From the NCBI GenBank assembly GCA_031280705.1, contig JAITGJ010000122.1:1-13481 (forward strand): a stretch of DNA of 13,481 nucleotides, given 5' to 3'. Shown here piece after piece: positions 5,984 to 13,035 of the stretch; position 1 is the stretch's first letter; the number at the start of each line of letters is the position of its first letter. Source of the DNA: Spirochaetaceae bacterium. GTDB lineage: Bacteria; Spirochaetota; Spirochaetia; Treponematales; Breznakiellaceae. Under the pieces are notes generated by a model. It was given only the letters and a program-made list of their open reading frames with translations, had not been told where the DNA came from and ran no database searches. The position numbers were made by a program, and so were the translations under genes.

Positions 5984-7688
5984 AAAAATGACGCTGGCCC
6001 TTGCCCTTGCCGTCCTTTTGCTTCCGCGTCCCGCTTCAGAGGAGGCCGTGCAGCTGTGGCGGGGGGCGCTTCCGGGCGTGGGGGCGTCGCCGCCCGTGGT
6101 GGAGGCGGAAACCATTACCCTGATCTGCGAGAGCGGGATACTTTCCTGTTACAGTATTTCCGGCGCGCTGCTCTGGAATTTTTCCGCCGGGAGCCGTCTT
6201 ACCCGGTTTATCAGCCGTTCCCCGGAAGGCATGGTCTATATCTGCCGCATGAACGGGGTTTTTATCGCGCTTAACCGGGTAGGCCGGGAAATTTGGCGCG
6301 TTGATTTGGGCGCCCCGCTCGCCACGCCCGCGATTGTAGGCCGGGACGGGCGGCTCCTCCTCTTTACCACCGCGCGGATTCTGTGCGTAACCGCGTCCGG
6401 CACGGTACTCTGGCGGCGGAATCTGGAATCGTCCCCGGCCTTTCCGCCGCGCATCACCGGAAGCGGCTATTTTCTCGCCGGTCTGGAGAACGGCGAACTG
6501 CTTGAGGTAAGCCCCTTCGGACGGATCCAGACCCGGCGGTACACGGATACCCTCGTGGATGTGCTTTCACTCAGGGACGGGAGCCTGATTGTTTTTACCG
6601 TCGGCGGCAAGGCGAATATGGCCCCCGGTTTCGGCTTTGAAGGCCCGGCGTATATTTTTCCCCCGCTTGAACGTCCGCCCGCCGCGGCCATGGCGCGGGG
6701 CCAGAATGCCGCGCTCATCCTCACCAACGGGAAGGTGGCGCTCCTGTCCGGGGGAGACGGCGCGGAAGGAACCGGGCCGGGCGTGCGCTGGGTCCGCGAA
6801 AGCGGTATTCCCGGCCCCGTAACGGGCGATGATACGGCGGTAGTCTATGACGACCGGGGCATTACCGCGCTTACCAAAACCGTGGTTCGCTCTTTTTCCG
6901 TTGACGGCGAAGAAACGCGCAGTTTCCGCCTGCCCCGGCCCGCGTCCGCGCCGCCGGCGCTGAATGAGGCGGGCGTGGTCTATGCAAGCGGCGCGGACTG
7001 GATACTGTACGCCTGGCAGTTCACGGAGCCTTCACGGGAGGCCGCGCGGGACCGGGCGCGGTATCATGACGCCTATGGTACGGCCGATCCCCGGCTCGAC
7101 AGTCCGGAAAAATACGAATTTGGTTTTAGCGGAACGGAAATACGCATCGCCCTCCAGGATATACGGCGGAATGTTGATTCAGGCGCTATCGGCAACGCCG
7201 AGTGGCTCTACCTGGGGTATCTTATGGAAATTGCCTCCAATCTGGGCCGGGACACGCTGCCCTCACGGGCCCGGCGGGAGATTGAGCCATACGACCCCAT
7301 CCTCCTTACCCACCGGCGCGCGGCGCTTGAAATCCTGGGCCGTCTCGGCTCCCGTGAAACGCTGCCCTTCCTTATCTCCCTGTACGAGCGGGACCCGGAC
7401 CCGGTGGTCAAATCCGCCGCCGCGGAAGCCATCGGCAAAATTGGGCTTGATCCTTCCGGCGGCGCGCTCCGGGCGTTTGCCGCCCTGATCTACGGTCCCG
7501 TTTACTACCGGGACGAACAGGTGCTCCTTGCCACCGCCGCGGCCACGGGCGCGCTCTGCCGGTTTTCCGGCCCGCCGTTAAGCGAAGCGGGCATACGGCT
7601 CCTTAGCGCCCTGGAAATGGCGGACCGCCCCCAAACGGTGCGCCGCGCGGCGAAACGGGAACTGGACACCCTGCGGAATTATGAATAG
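5976..7688 (+). CDS. Exported PQQ-like beta-propeller plus HEAT-repeat protein
   Basis: The protein has 570 residues. Residues 1-20 are a signal peptide (RRK, then a Leu/Ala core ending near RPAS). Residues about 25-370 contain repeated blade motifs of the PQQ/BamB type: LWRGALPGVGASPPVV, ALLWNFSAGSRLTR, GREIWRVDLGAPLATPAIV, GTVLWRRNLESSPAFPPRI and VRWVRESGIPGPV, each with the aromatic WxxxL-then-P signature. Residues about 425-570 form helical HEAT-like repeats (HRRAALEILGRLGSRETLPFL, then VKSAAAEAIGKIG). The reading frame is open further upstream, but the ATG at 5976 is the real start: it has AAGGA six bases upstream, is followed by the signal peptide, and overlaps the preceding stop (ATGCGTAG). 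No PQQ enzyme active site is apparent, so a periplasmic scaffold or assembly role is more likely than a dehydrogenase. Translational coupling with the methyltransferase is likely. Confidence 0.8.
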   Translation: MRRKMTLALALAVLLLPRPASEEAVQLWRGALPGVGASPPVVEAETITLICESGILSCYSISGALLWNFSAGSRLTRFISRSPEGMVYICRMNGVFIALNRVGREIWRVDLGAPLATPAIVGRDGRLLLFTTARILCVTASGTVLWRRNLESSPAFPPRITGSGYFLAGLENGELLEVSPFGRIQTRRYTDTLVDVLSLRDGSLIVFTVGGKANMAPGFGFEGPAYIFPPLERPPAAAMARGQNAALILTNGKVALLSGGDGAEGTGPGVRWVRESGIPGPVTGDDTAVVYDDRGITALTKTVVRSFSVDGEETRSFRLPRPASAPPALNEAGVVYASGADWILYAWQFTEPSREAARDRARYHDAYGTADPRLDSPEKYEFGFSGTEIRIALQDIRRNVDSGAIGNAEWLYLGYLMEIASNLGRDTLPSRARREIEPYDPILLTHRRAALEILGRLGSRETLPFLISLYERDPDPVVKSAAAEAIGKIGLDPSGGALRAFAALIYGPVYYRDEQVLLATAAATGALCRFSGPPLSEAGIRLLSALEMADRPQTVRRAAKRELDTLRNYE

Positions 7689-7774
7689 CGCGCCGCGCCG
7701 CGCCGGGACGCCGCTCCCGCTTAAAACGCTATAGGCGGCTCTGGATTCCGCCGATAGGGTAAGTGGAGGCTTCC

Positions 7775-8257
7775 ATGAAGGTAACCCGTTTTGTGCTGCC
7801 GGTTTTTTTTGCGTTATTCGCGCTTCCGCTTAACGCGTATACCGTTTCGGTTATGATTGCCGAGACCGCGCTTCCCCTTGCCGCTCCCCTGGCCGAGGCG
7901 TCCATTCGCTGGGAAACGGGTTTCATGGACACGTTTTTTGACGCGGGGCACATTGTGAGCAACGCCCCCCTTGCCCGGCTTGCCGCTGCCGCGGGCGAAG
8001 TCCCGGCGGAATGTATGGACGATTTATACGCGGCCGGCGAGGGCGGCGTGGATTACTTCATTCTGGTACTGTTGAATTATGAAGGTTACACCGGAACGGG
8101 CGCGCCCCGTCCCGTGTGGGCGGAACTGAAAATGTTCAGGGTTACTCCCTACCGGCTTGTCGCCGTAACGCGCTTTCCCGCTCCGGGAAAAACGCTGGAA
8201 ACCGATCACCTGGCCAACGCGCGGGAGGCCGCGCGGATGCTGCTCCCCCATTTCTAG
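7775..8257 (+). CDS. Exported protein of unknown function
   Basis: A 160-residue protein I do not recognise. The N-terminus is a clear signal peptide: KVTR, then the hydrophobic VLPVFFALFALPL, ending near NAYT. The mature part (about 22-160) mixes Ala-rich helices and strands (VDYFILVLLNYEGY, WAELKMFRVTPYRLVAVTRF), suggesting a small periplasmic alpha/beta domain; there is a single Cys and no lipobox. The start at ATG 7775 is chosen over an in-frame GTG at 7763 because GGAGG lies five bases before the ATG and the signal peptide then begins correctly. It is 86 bases after the propeller gene and 30 before the SPOR protein, so probably belongs to an envelope operon. Codons 10-12 contain a run of eight T (7803-7810). 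Confidence 0.8.
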   Translation: MKVTRFVLPVFFALFALPLNAYTVSVMIAETALPLAAPLAEASIRWETGFMDTFFDAGHIVSNAPLARLAAAAGEVPAECMDDLYAAGEGGVDYFILVLLNYEGYTGTGAPRPVWAELKMFRVTPYRLVAVTRFPAPGKTLETDHLANAREAARMLLPHF

Positions 8258-8287
8258 GAGTCCGTCAAGGCTGTCATTAAGGGTACG

Positions 8288-9847
8288 ATGATGACGATGA
8301 TGATAAAAAAAACGGGCGCGATTTTTGGTGTGCTGATTCTTGCGCTGCTGGTAAGCGGTGTTTCCGTTTGGGAAGGCGCCGCCGCGGTGAGCCTTAACGG
8401 GGAACTCCCCGAAGAGGGTTACTATGTCGCTACGCGATCGTTTCCCCGGAATACCGTGGTTGACGTTACCAATCTGGAAACGGGACGGACGATCCGGGTA
8501 ATTGTGGCCGCGGCGCTTGACGCTCCGGGGCTTCTCGCGGTCGTTTCGCGGGATACGGCGCGGGCTATCGGCCTGCAGAGCCGTTCCATTGGACGTGTCA
8601 GGATGACCATGCCCTCTGACCCCATCGCTTTTTCGCGCTTTGGGCAGGGGGTGAATACCGGCGATCCTGATTTTGATCCGCGCGCGGCTCTGGCCGCCGC
8701 CGGCGTGAGCGTGGAGCTTCCCCCCCCGCTTCCGGCGGAGACCGTTCCCGTGCCGCCGGCTGTTTCCGGGCCGGAACACGAAAATACGGACGGCGCGCGG
8801 CCCATCGCCCCCAATCCTCCGCTTGCGGATTTGATTGTGGACCTGCCCCCCCTTGCCGGGGAAACTCCCGCCCCGTCCGCGCCCCTGCACTATCCTGAAT
8901 TTTCCGCCTGGGGCTGGACCGCCGAACCGGAAAGACCGGCAACGGGACGCCCTCCCGAACCGGAACTGCCCGGGACGGGCCGGTCATTCACGGGCATCCA
9001 CGAACAGGCGGCGCCGGGCGCTGCCGAAACGCCTTCTTTGTCCGCCGCGCGGCCGGAAGATCCCTGGAACAGCTCCGCGCCGGAACGGGACGGCGGGCCG
9101 CTTTACCTGCCCGGCGGGACGGTAACCGCGCCGGAACAGCCGCCTGATTCCCGGCTTACGCTGGTTCCCGCGGAAAACCGCGTTCCCGCGTATCCTTTTA
9201 CGGACCTTCCCCCGGAAATGGAGGTTCCTCCCATCACCCGGCAGGGCGGAGGAGAGGATCAGCCGGCGGTCATTCCCGAAGACTTGATCATTCCGCCGGT
9301 TCCGGAACGGGGTGCGCGGGACGCTTCACCGTCCGCTTTGGTGCTGGAACCGGAAGTTTCTCCCATCGCCCGGGGAAATGCGCGCGCCGGAGAAGACGGC
9401 GTCATTTCTGGCGGCGCCATTCAGGGCAATGCTCCTTACGATGCCGCCCCGGATGTGATGGAAGCCGGGGATGAAGACACGGCGGCGTCCGGTTCGTATG
9501 TTGCCGGGGATTCCTTTCCCGGTACGGACGAAGCGCCTTTCCCCGGTAACGAAGACGCCTCCGGACAGTTAGTTCCCGCGCCTGCGCGGTTTTCCGCGCC
9601 GGTTATCAGTGAACTTGAACGTGGAAAATACTATCTCCAGTTGGGCGCCTGGCGGGAGGTCCGCCGGGTGGAAGAAGAAATATCCCGGCTGGGAAGCGCC
9701 TGGCCGCTGGTGATTCAGGCGGGCGGGAGCGGCGGCCGCGCCGTTTACCGCCTCCTCCTGGGTCCGGTCAATCTGGGCGAAAGCGGCGCGCTTCTTGAGC
9801 GGTTCCGGGTGCGCGGCTACCGCGACGCCTTTGTGCGGCACAATTAG
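8288..9847 (+). CDS. RlpA-like double-psi beta-barrel protein with C-terminal SPOR domain
   Basis: The protein has 519 residues. After KK (7-8) a hydrophobic segment (about 10-30) is a signal peptide or membrane anchor; no lipobox Cys is present. Residues about 44-110 match the RlpA double-psi barrel in order: ATRSFPRNTVVDVTNLETGR, then IRVIV, then SRDTARAIGL, then GRVRMTM. Residues about 112-441 are a long Pro/Glu/Ala-rich low-complexity linker with small repeats such as PEPELPGTGR. Residues about 446-517 are a SPOR domain (GKYYLQLGAW, VYRLLLGPV, RGYRDAFVRH), which binds denuded septal peptidoglycan. This is the RlpA arrangement, pointing to cell division or wall turnover. The usual NDRGPF acidic motif is absent (VIVAAALDAP here), so enzymatic activity is doubtful. 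AAGGG precedes a cluster of ATGs at 8288, 8291, 8297 and 8300; the exact start is ambiguous by a few codons. A8 (8305-8312) and C8 (8720-8727) tracts are in the frame. Confidence 0.85.
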   Translation: MMTMMIKKTGAIFGVLILALLVSGVSVWEGAAAVSLNGELPEEGYYVATRSFPRNTVVDVTNLETGRTIRVIVAAALDAPGLLAVVSRDTARAIGLQSRSIGRVRMTMPSDPIAFSRFGQGVNTGDPDFDPRAALAAAGVSVELPPPLPAETVPVPPAVSGPEHENTDGARPIAPNPPLADLIVDLPPLAGETPAPSAPLHYPEFSAWGWTAEPERPATGRPPEPELPGTGRSFTGIHEQAAPGAAETPSLSAARPEDPWNSSAPERDGGPLYLPGGTVTAPEQPPDSRLTLVPAENRVPAYPFTDLPPEMEVPPITRQGGGEDQPAVIPEDLIIPPVPERGARDASPSALVLEPEVSPIARGNARAGEDGVISGGAIQGNAPYDAAPDVMEAGDEDTAASGSYVAGDSFPGTDEAPFPGNEDASGQLVPAPARFSAPVISELERGKYYLQLGAWREVRRVEEEISRLGSAWPLVIQAGGSGGRAVYRLLLGPVNLGESGALLERFRVRGYRDAFVRHN

Positions 9848-9883
9848 CCGCCGGTGCGCGCGGTTCTCCGCAGTGAGACAGAG

Positions 9884-9914
9884 CCTGTGCAAAACCAATC
9901 AAGTTTTGCGCAGG
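9884..9914 (+). terminator. Strong stem-loop after the SPOR-protein gene
   Basis: CCTGTGCAAAAC (9884-9895) pairs fully with GTTTTGCGCAGG (9903-9914), with one G-T pair and a 7-base loop CAATCAA. It starts 37 bases after the stop of the SPOR-domain gene. No T-run follows immediately (TTCGACAG), so it may be a rho-assisted end, an RNA-stabilising hairpin, or a copy of a dispersed repeat. Confidence 0.45.
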
Positions 9915-9969
9915 TTCGACAGACTTGCCCCAAAAAATAACGCCGGAAAATCAGGGGAGAAAATGAACC

Positions 9970-10737
9970 ATGATACAGTTTTTTGTATATAACGGCAAAG
10001 AGAAACTCGCATATAATGATTTTGGCAATGACCGGGGGTTTCCCATACTCGTTCAGCATGGCGCAATCGCCAGCATAAAAGATATTGATCTATTTGAAAA
10101 ACTGGAACCGTACGCGCGGATTATCTATATTGCCCGGCCCGGCTACGGAGAATCGTCCCCCGTTATATTGCGCAATATGCTGGAATACGGAATTATAGTG
10201 TCAAAGCTGGCGGAATATTTGGCCCTTGATGAATTTGATGTTTTAAGTATTTCCGCGGGCGCTCCCTATGGATACGCCGCCGCCAAAGCGTGCCCGGAAA
10301 AAACAAGAAATATATATGTGTACAGCGGCGTCCCGGCATTATATGATGCGGAAGTGCAAAAAGACTGGCCCGTTCCCGTTTCGAATGATTTGACGATGGC
10401 GGAATGTCAAAAGACCGCCCATGAAGCATTTTTCGCCGGCCTCCCGGAAGCCGCGCTGGAAAATAATGCCATAAAGGACTCAATGGCAAACAATTGCTTT
10501 GGCGAAGCGCAGAATATACGAATACGCTTTAGGGATTGGGGCTTCAAACTGCCTGAAATAAACAGCAGGGTATTCATGCGGCACAGTAAAAAAGACGGCC
10601 CCTATGGAATGGTAATAAGGACGGCGGAATTGCTGCCCCATGGTGAACTGGAATTACTGGAAGACGGGGAGCATTTTACCAAAGAAGGATTTGAATCATT
10701 TATTGAAAAAACAGTAATAAAAGCGCTGCAAAAATAA
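9970..10737 (+). CDS. Alpha/beta-hydrolase of unknown substrate
   Basis: A 255-residue soluble alpha/beta-hydrolase. The oxyanion-hole motif is VQHGAI (28-33), the strand-turn motif is IARPGYGESS (54-63), and the nucleophile S95 sits in SISAGAPYG (the Sx-S-xG elbow). D209 in RHSKKDGPYG and H235 in EDGEHF complete a plausible triad. No signal peptide or membrane segment is seen, so it is cytoplasmic. AGGGGAGA (9953-9960) lies about ten bases before ATG 9970. A second ATG at 9963 opens a 9-codon out-of-frame peptide (9963-9992) overlapping the start. The gene differs from its neighbours in base and codon use: two 60-base lines I counted by hand (10441-10560) are each 47% G+C, and ATA, AAA and AGG codons are frequent. 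Recent acquisition is likely. Substrate unknown; it is not closely similar to the lipase at 3661-4635. Confidence 0.85.
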   Translation: MIQFFVYNGKEKLAYNDFGNDRGFPILVQHGAIASIKDIDLFEKLEPYARIIYIARPGYGESSPVILRNMLEYGIIVSKLAEYLALDEFDVLSISAGAPYGYAAAKACPEKTRNIYVYSGVPALYDAEVQKDWPVPVSNDLTMAECQKTAHEAFFAGLPEAALENNAIKDSMANNCFGEAQNIRIRFRDWGFKLPEINSRVFMRHSKKDGPYGMVIRTAELLPHGELELLEDGEHFTKEGFESFIEKTVIKALQK

Positions 10738-10842
10738 AGCGGCCCGCACCGGGCGGTATACCCGCCACCGCCGGGCTGCGGCGCGTGTTCCCTGAGCGGC
10801 CCGCACCGGGCGGTATGCCCGCCGCCGCCGGGCCGCGGCGCG
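10738..10842. repeat. 48-bp direct repeat, two copies, between convergent genes
   Basis: Copy 1 (10738-10785) and copy 2 (10795-10842) both begin AGCGGCCCGCACCGGGCGG and end GCGGCGCG, with three single-base differences and a 9-base spacer, giving a 57-bp period. Each copy contains a small hairpin (GGCGG / CCGCC around TATAC or TATGC). The pair fills nearly all the space between the end of the rightward hydrolase (10737) and the end of the leftward metallo-hydrolase (10857), the position of a bidirectional terminator or REP-like element. No T-runs are present. Confidence 0.75.
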
Positions 10843-10856
10843 GGCGGCGGAGCGCC

Positions 10857-11603
10857 TTACCCGGAATAGTACCGCCGCTCCCGCCCGATGGTGGTGGTTT
10901 CGCCGTGGCCGGGAAACACGCCGGCGCCGCCGTCCATCGAAAGCAGCCGGGAAAGGCTTGCCGCGAGGCGCTCCGCGCTGCCGCCGGGAAGGTCCGTGCG
11001 GCCGTATCCCCCCGCGAACAGGGTATCCCCCGTAAAAAGCAGGTTTCGTTCTTCCCAGTAAAAGGCCGCGGAACCGGGCGTATGGCCGGGAAGATGCAAA
11101 ACGGTAAACGGCCCCACCCGGTCCCCGTCTTTAAGAAGCCGGGACGCGGCGGGCAGGGGCTTCCAGAGGTTGTCAACAAAGGACGCGTCCCCCGCGGCGG
11201 CCCGGAAACTTGCGGCGTGGACTTCGTAGGCGCCCTCTCCCAGATATGAGCCGTCATCTTCGTGAATGGCGACCAGGGGCGCCGTTTGGCCGCCCTCCGG
11301 CCCAAAGGCGGCAAGAAGGTCCACAAGGGCCGCGAGATGATCAAAATGCCCGTGGGAGAGGAGGATGAACGCGGGAGCGCAGTTTAATTCCCGCAGCCGT
11401 GCTATAATGCGATCGGCCCGGTCGCCGGGGTCGATAACGGCGGCCTGGCCGATCCCGGCCTGGCCGGTTCCGGCCTGACCGGTTCCGGCCTGTCCGGTTT
11501 CAGCCTCCCCGGCGCGGGTTTTGCCGGAATCGTCCAGGGGGACGACCCAGCAGTTGGTGGATACGCCGCCGACTACGAGGGGGCGTAACGCAAAATCACT
11601 CAT
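10857..11603 (-). CDS. Metallo-beta-lactamase fold hydrolase, glyoxalase II-like
   Basis: With a start at 11603 the protein has 248 residues. All metal ligands of the fold are present: H84, H86, D88 and H89 in LLSHGHFDHLAAL, H174 in LPGHTPGS, D193 in TGDTLFAGGYGRTD, and H233 in PGHGETTTIGRE. This is the pattern of small glyoxalase II-like thioesterases (hydroxyacylglutathione hydrolase relatives). It is soluble, without a signal peptide. An insertion of repeated TGQAG pentapeptides (about residues 33-54) sits just before the strand AVIDPGD, in an early surface loop. The frame is open to 11720, but MSDFALRPLVVGG fits the family N-terminus best and leaves 61 bases to the divergent gene. No Shine-Dalgarno site is obvious before it (TATTATTCCCCC). 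An ATG at 11630 is the main alternative. The substrate is unknown. Confidence 0.88.
   Translation of the reverse strand: MSDFALRPLVVGGVSTNCWVVPLDDSGKTRAGEAETGQAGTGQAGTGQAGIGQAAVIDPGDRADRIIARLRELNCAPAFILLSHGHFDHLAALVDLLAAFGPEGGQTAPLVAIHEDDGSYLGEGAYEVHAASFRAAAGDASFVDNLWKPLPAASRLLKDGDRVGPFTVLHLPGHTPGSAAFYWEERNLLFTGDTLFAGGYGRTDLPGGSAERLAASLSRLLSMDGGAGVFPGHGETTTIGRERRYYSG
11451..11510. repeat. 15-bp tandem repeat inside the metallo-hydrolase gene
   Basis: Four units of 15 bp (11451-11465, 11466-11480, 11481-11495, 11496-11510) of the type GGTTCCGGCCTGACC; the middle two differ by one base and the outer two are more degraded. A further weak unit may precede at 11436-11450. On the coding (minus) strand they encode imperfect repeats of TGQAG. 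The 15-bp period preserves the frame, so copy-number changes only alter loop length. Confidence 0.85.
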
Positions 11604-11664
11604 GGGGGAATAATAGCGTGAAAGCGGCATTTCCGCCACCGGCGCCGCGCGGGGGGCCGGACCG

Positions 11665-12843
11665 GTGAGGATTCTCGATTTATTTATCATTTGCGCGCTC
11701 GCCCTGTTCTGGAACGGCATTGTTCCCGTGGCGGGCGCTTTCTGGGGCCGCCGCGCCTGGCGGCTTTTCCGCCGCCGCTATGACGAGCTTCGCCTCCGTC
11801 CCTTTCTGGATTATGCCGCGCGGTGGGAAGGGGAGGGGAAGGAGTTCCGGTTTATCGGAAGTTTTGAGTCTCTGTCCGGCAAAAACGGCGCGGGCGGCGG
11901 TTTTCTCTGGATCAAAAACGATAACCTTACCGTTCCGGTGGCGCTGGACGGCGCTTTGACCTATGTGCTTCCCGAACATGATGAAAATCCCGCGGCCTAC
12001 GAACCCGGCAGGGAAACCCCCCAGCGCATCAAGTGGGAACAGCTTGCCAGCTTGAGCGGCGGGGCGCGGGTGTATGTGGGGGGCCAGCTTTTGCGGGTGG
12101 AAGGGCGGCCCGCCTTTGTCTCAAGCCGGGAGCGCCCCCTGCTCGTGATCCTGTACGACGGCCCGGACCGGTCCCTGACGGCGCGGGCCATCCGGGCGGG
12201 GCGGCGGCGGAACGAATACTGGAATACGCTTACCCCCTATGCGCTCGCGCTGGGGGCGTTTTCCCAATTTATCGTTCTTTTGAACTATATCCGCCGTCCG
12301 GTGTTTCAGCCGACCGTGGCCGCCGCCATCGCGGCCCTGTGCCTGCCGGTCCTGCCGCTGATTCCACCGGCCTTTTTGTTCACGATCCTGTACCGGCGGC
12401 TCTGGTGGCAGGCCCGGCTGTTCCGGGCCTGGCGGGACCTCGCCCTGCTTCCCCTGCGCTACCTTGCGGACAAGGAAGGGCGGACCGCGCTGCCCGGCGG
12501 GGAACCGTATGCCGGTATGTTTCTTGACGATGACGAAACCGCGCGGCGCATGGAAAGCGGCGCGCTCCCCCGCGTCTTGCCGGAATCCGCTGTAAAGGCG
12601 CGCCCCCGCCGCTGGTACGTATTCGGCGCGCTGAAAAAAGACGCGGGGGCCGGGGAGTTTGTCGCCGCGCCGGATGACCCCCAGGCAACCTGGGGCACGC
12701 TTCCCGGCGACCCGGAAAAACTTGCCCGGCGCTTTACCGTGCGGGCCTACGCGCTCGAAATAGCGTCGTGGCTGCTGCTTTTGTGCGGGATCGCGCTCAA
12801 CCTTTTCTTTGCCGGTCTCATTCTCAGCGCTTTTCGCCGCTAG
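11665..12843 (+). CDS. Multi-pass membrane protein of unknown function
   Basis: A 392-residue protein starting with GTG; I do not recognise the family. Predicted by eye: membrane segment 1 at about 5-26 (LFIICALALFWNGIVPVAGA), followed by a basic stretch (GRRAWRLFRRRYD). A soluble region of about 45-185 contains a strand-rich part (EFRFIGSFESL, GGARVYVGGQLLRVEG) that could be a small beta-barrel. Segment 2 is at about 190-208, segment 3 at about 217-243, then a second soluble region of about 250-355, and segment 4 at about 363-389 near the end. The soluble region between segments 1 and 2 with its RVYVGG core is reminiscent of OB-type or NfeD-like accessory domains, but the match is too weak to name. 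GGGGGG lies 8-14 bases before the GTG. It is divergent from the metallo-hydrolase. Confidence 0.75.
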   Translation: MRILDLFIICALALFWNGIVPVAGAFWGRRAWRLFRRRYDELRLRPFLDYAARWEGEGKEFRFIGSFESLSGKNGAGGGFLWIKNDNLTVPVALDGALTYVLPEHDENPAAYEPGRETPQRIKWEQLASLSGGARVYVGGQLLRVEGRPAFVSSRERPLLVILYDGPDRSLTARAIRAGRRRNEYWNTLTPYALALGAFSQFIVLLNYIRRPVFQPTVAAAIAALCLPVLPLIPPAFLFTILYRRLWWQARLFRAWRDLALLPLRYLADKEGRTALPGGEPYAGMFLDDDETARRMESGALPRVLPESAVKARPRRWYVFGALKKDAGAGEFVAAPDDPQATWGTLPGDPEKLARRFTVRAYALEIASWLLLLCGIALNLFFAGLILSAFRR

Positions 12844-12956
12844 GGAAGCGCCGGTTTATTCAACCGGGAATTCGCCATATATGGCGCAATCAGCGCCGCC
12901 CGGGAGCGGGGTGCGTCTCTGGCGCGGTGTTACCTTAATATATGGTATGCTCCCCC
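12844..12956. other. Spacer with two palindromes
   Basis: After the membrane protein stop, CCGGTT-TATTC-AACCGG (12851-12867) forms a 6-bp hairpin. It is followed by the perfect 14-bp palindrome CGCCATATATGGCG (12873-12886). Neither is followed by a T-run. The palindrome could be an operator-like binding site or the end of the preceding transcript. The rest of the spacer holds no gene I can support. Confidence 0.45.
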
Positions 12957-12985
12957 TTGTTTCCTTCGTAAAGACAGGCTATACT
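12957..12985 (+). promoter_or_regulatory. Candidate sigma-70-type promoter for the last gene
   Basis: TTGTTT (12957-12962) and TATACT (12980-12985) are separated by 17 bases. The -10 box matches TATAAT at five of six positions; the -35 matches TTGACA at three of six. Initiation near 12992 would place the ATG at 13011 about 19 bases downstream and would transcribe the whole 21-bp repeat array ahead of the ATG at 13248. Confidence 0.4.
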
Positions 12986-13035
12986 GAACGAACCTTTTTG
13001 AGCCCCCAAGATGTCCCCGCGGGGAACATACCGGC

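Noticed and set aside
8024..8890. Leftward 288-codon frame opposite the exported unknown and SPOR genes
   Set aside because: Antisense to two rightward genes with signal peptides, no recognisable motif, and biased Arg/Gly/His composition.
9848..9969. tRNA or other structured RNA gene
   Set aside because: Only one simple hairpin is present; no cloverleaf, T-loop or CCA end was found here or in the other spacers.
10700..11344. Leftward 214-codon frame across the 48-bp repeats
   Set aside because: It is an alternate frame of the metallo-hydrolase gene, whose full metal-ligand set identifies the true frame.
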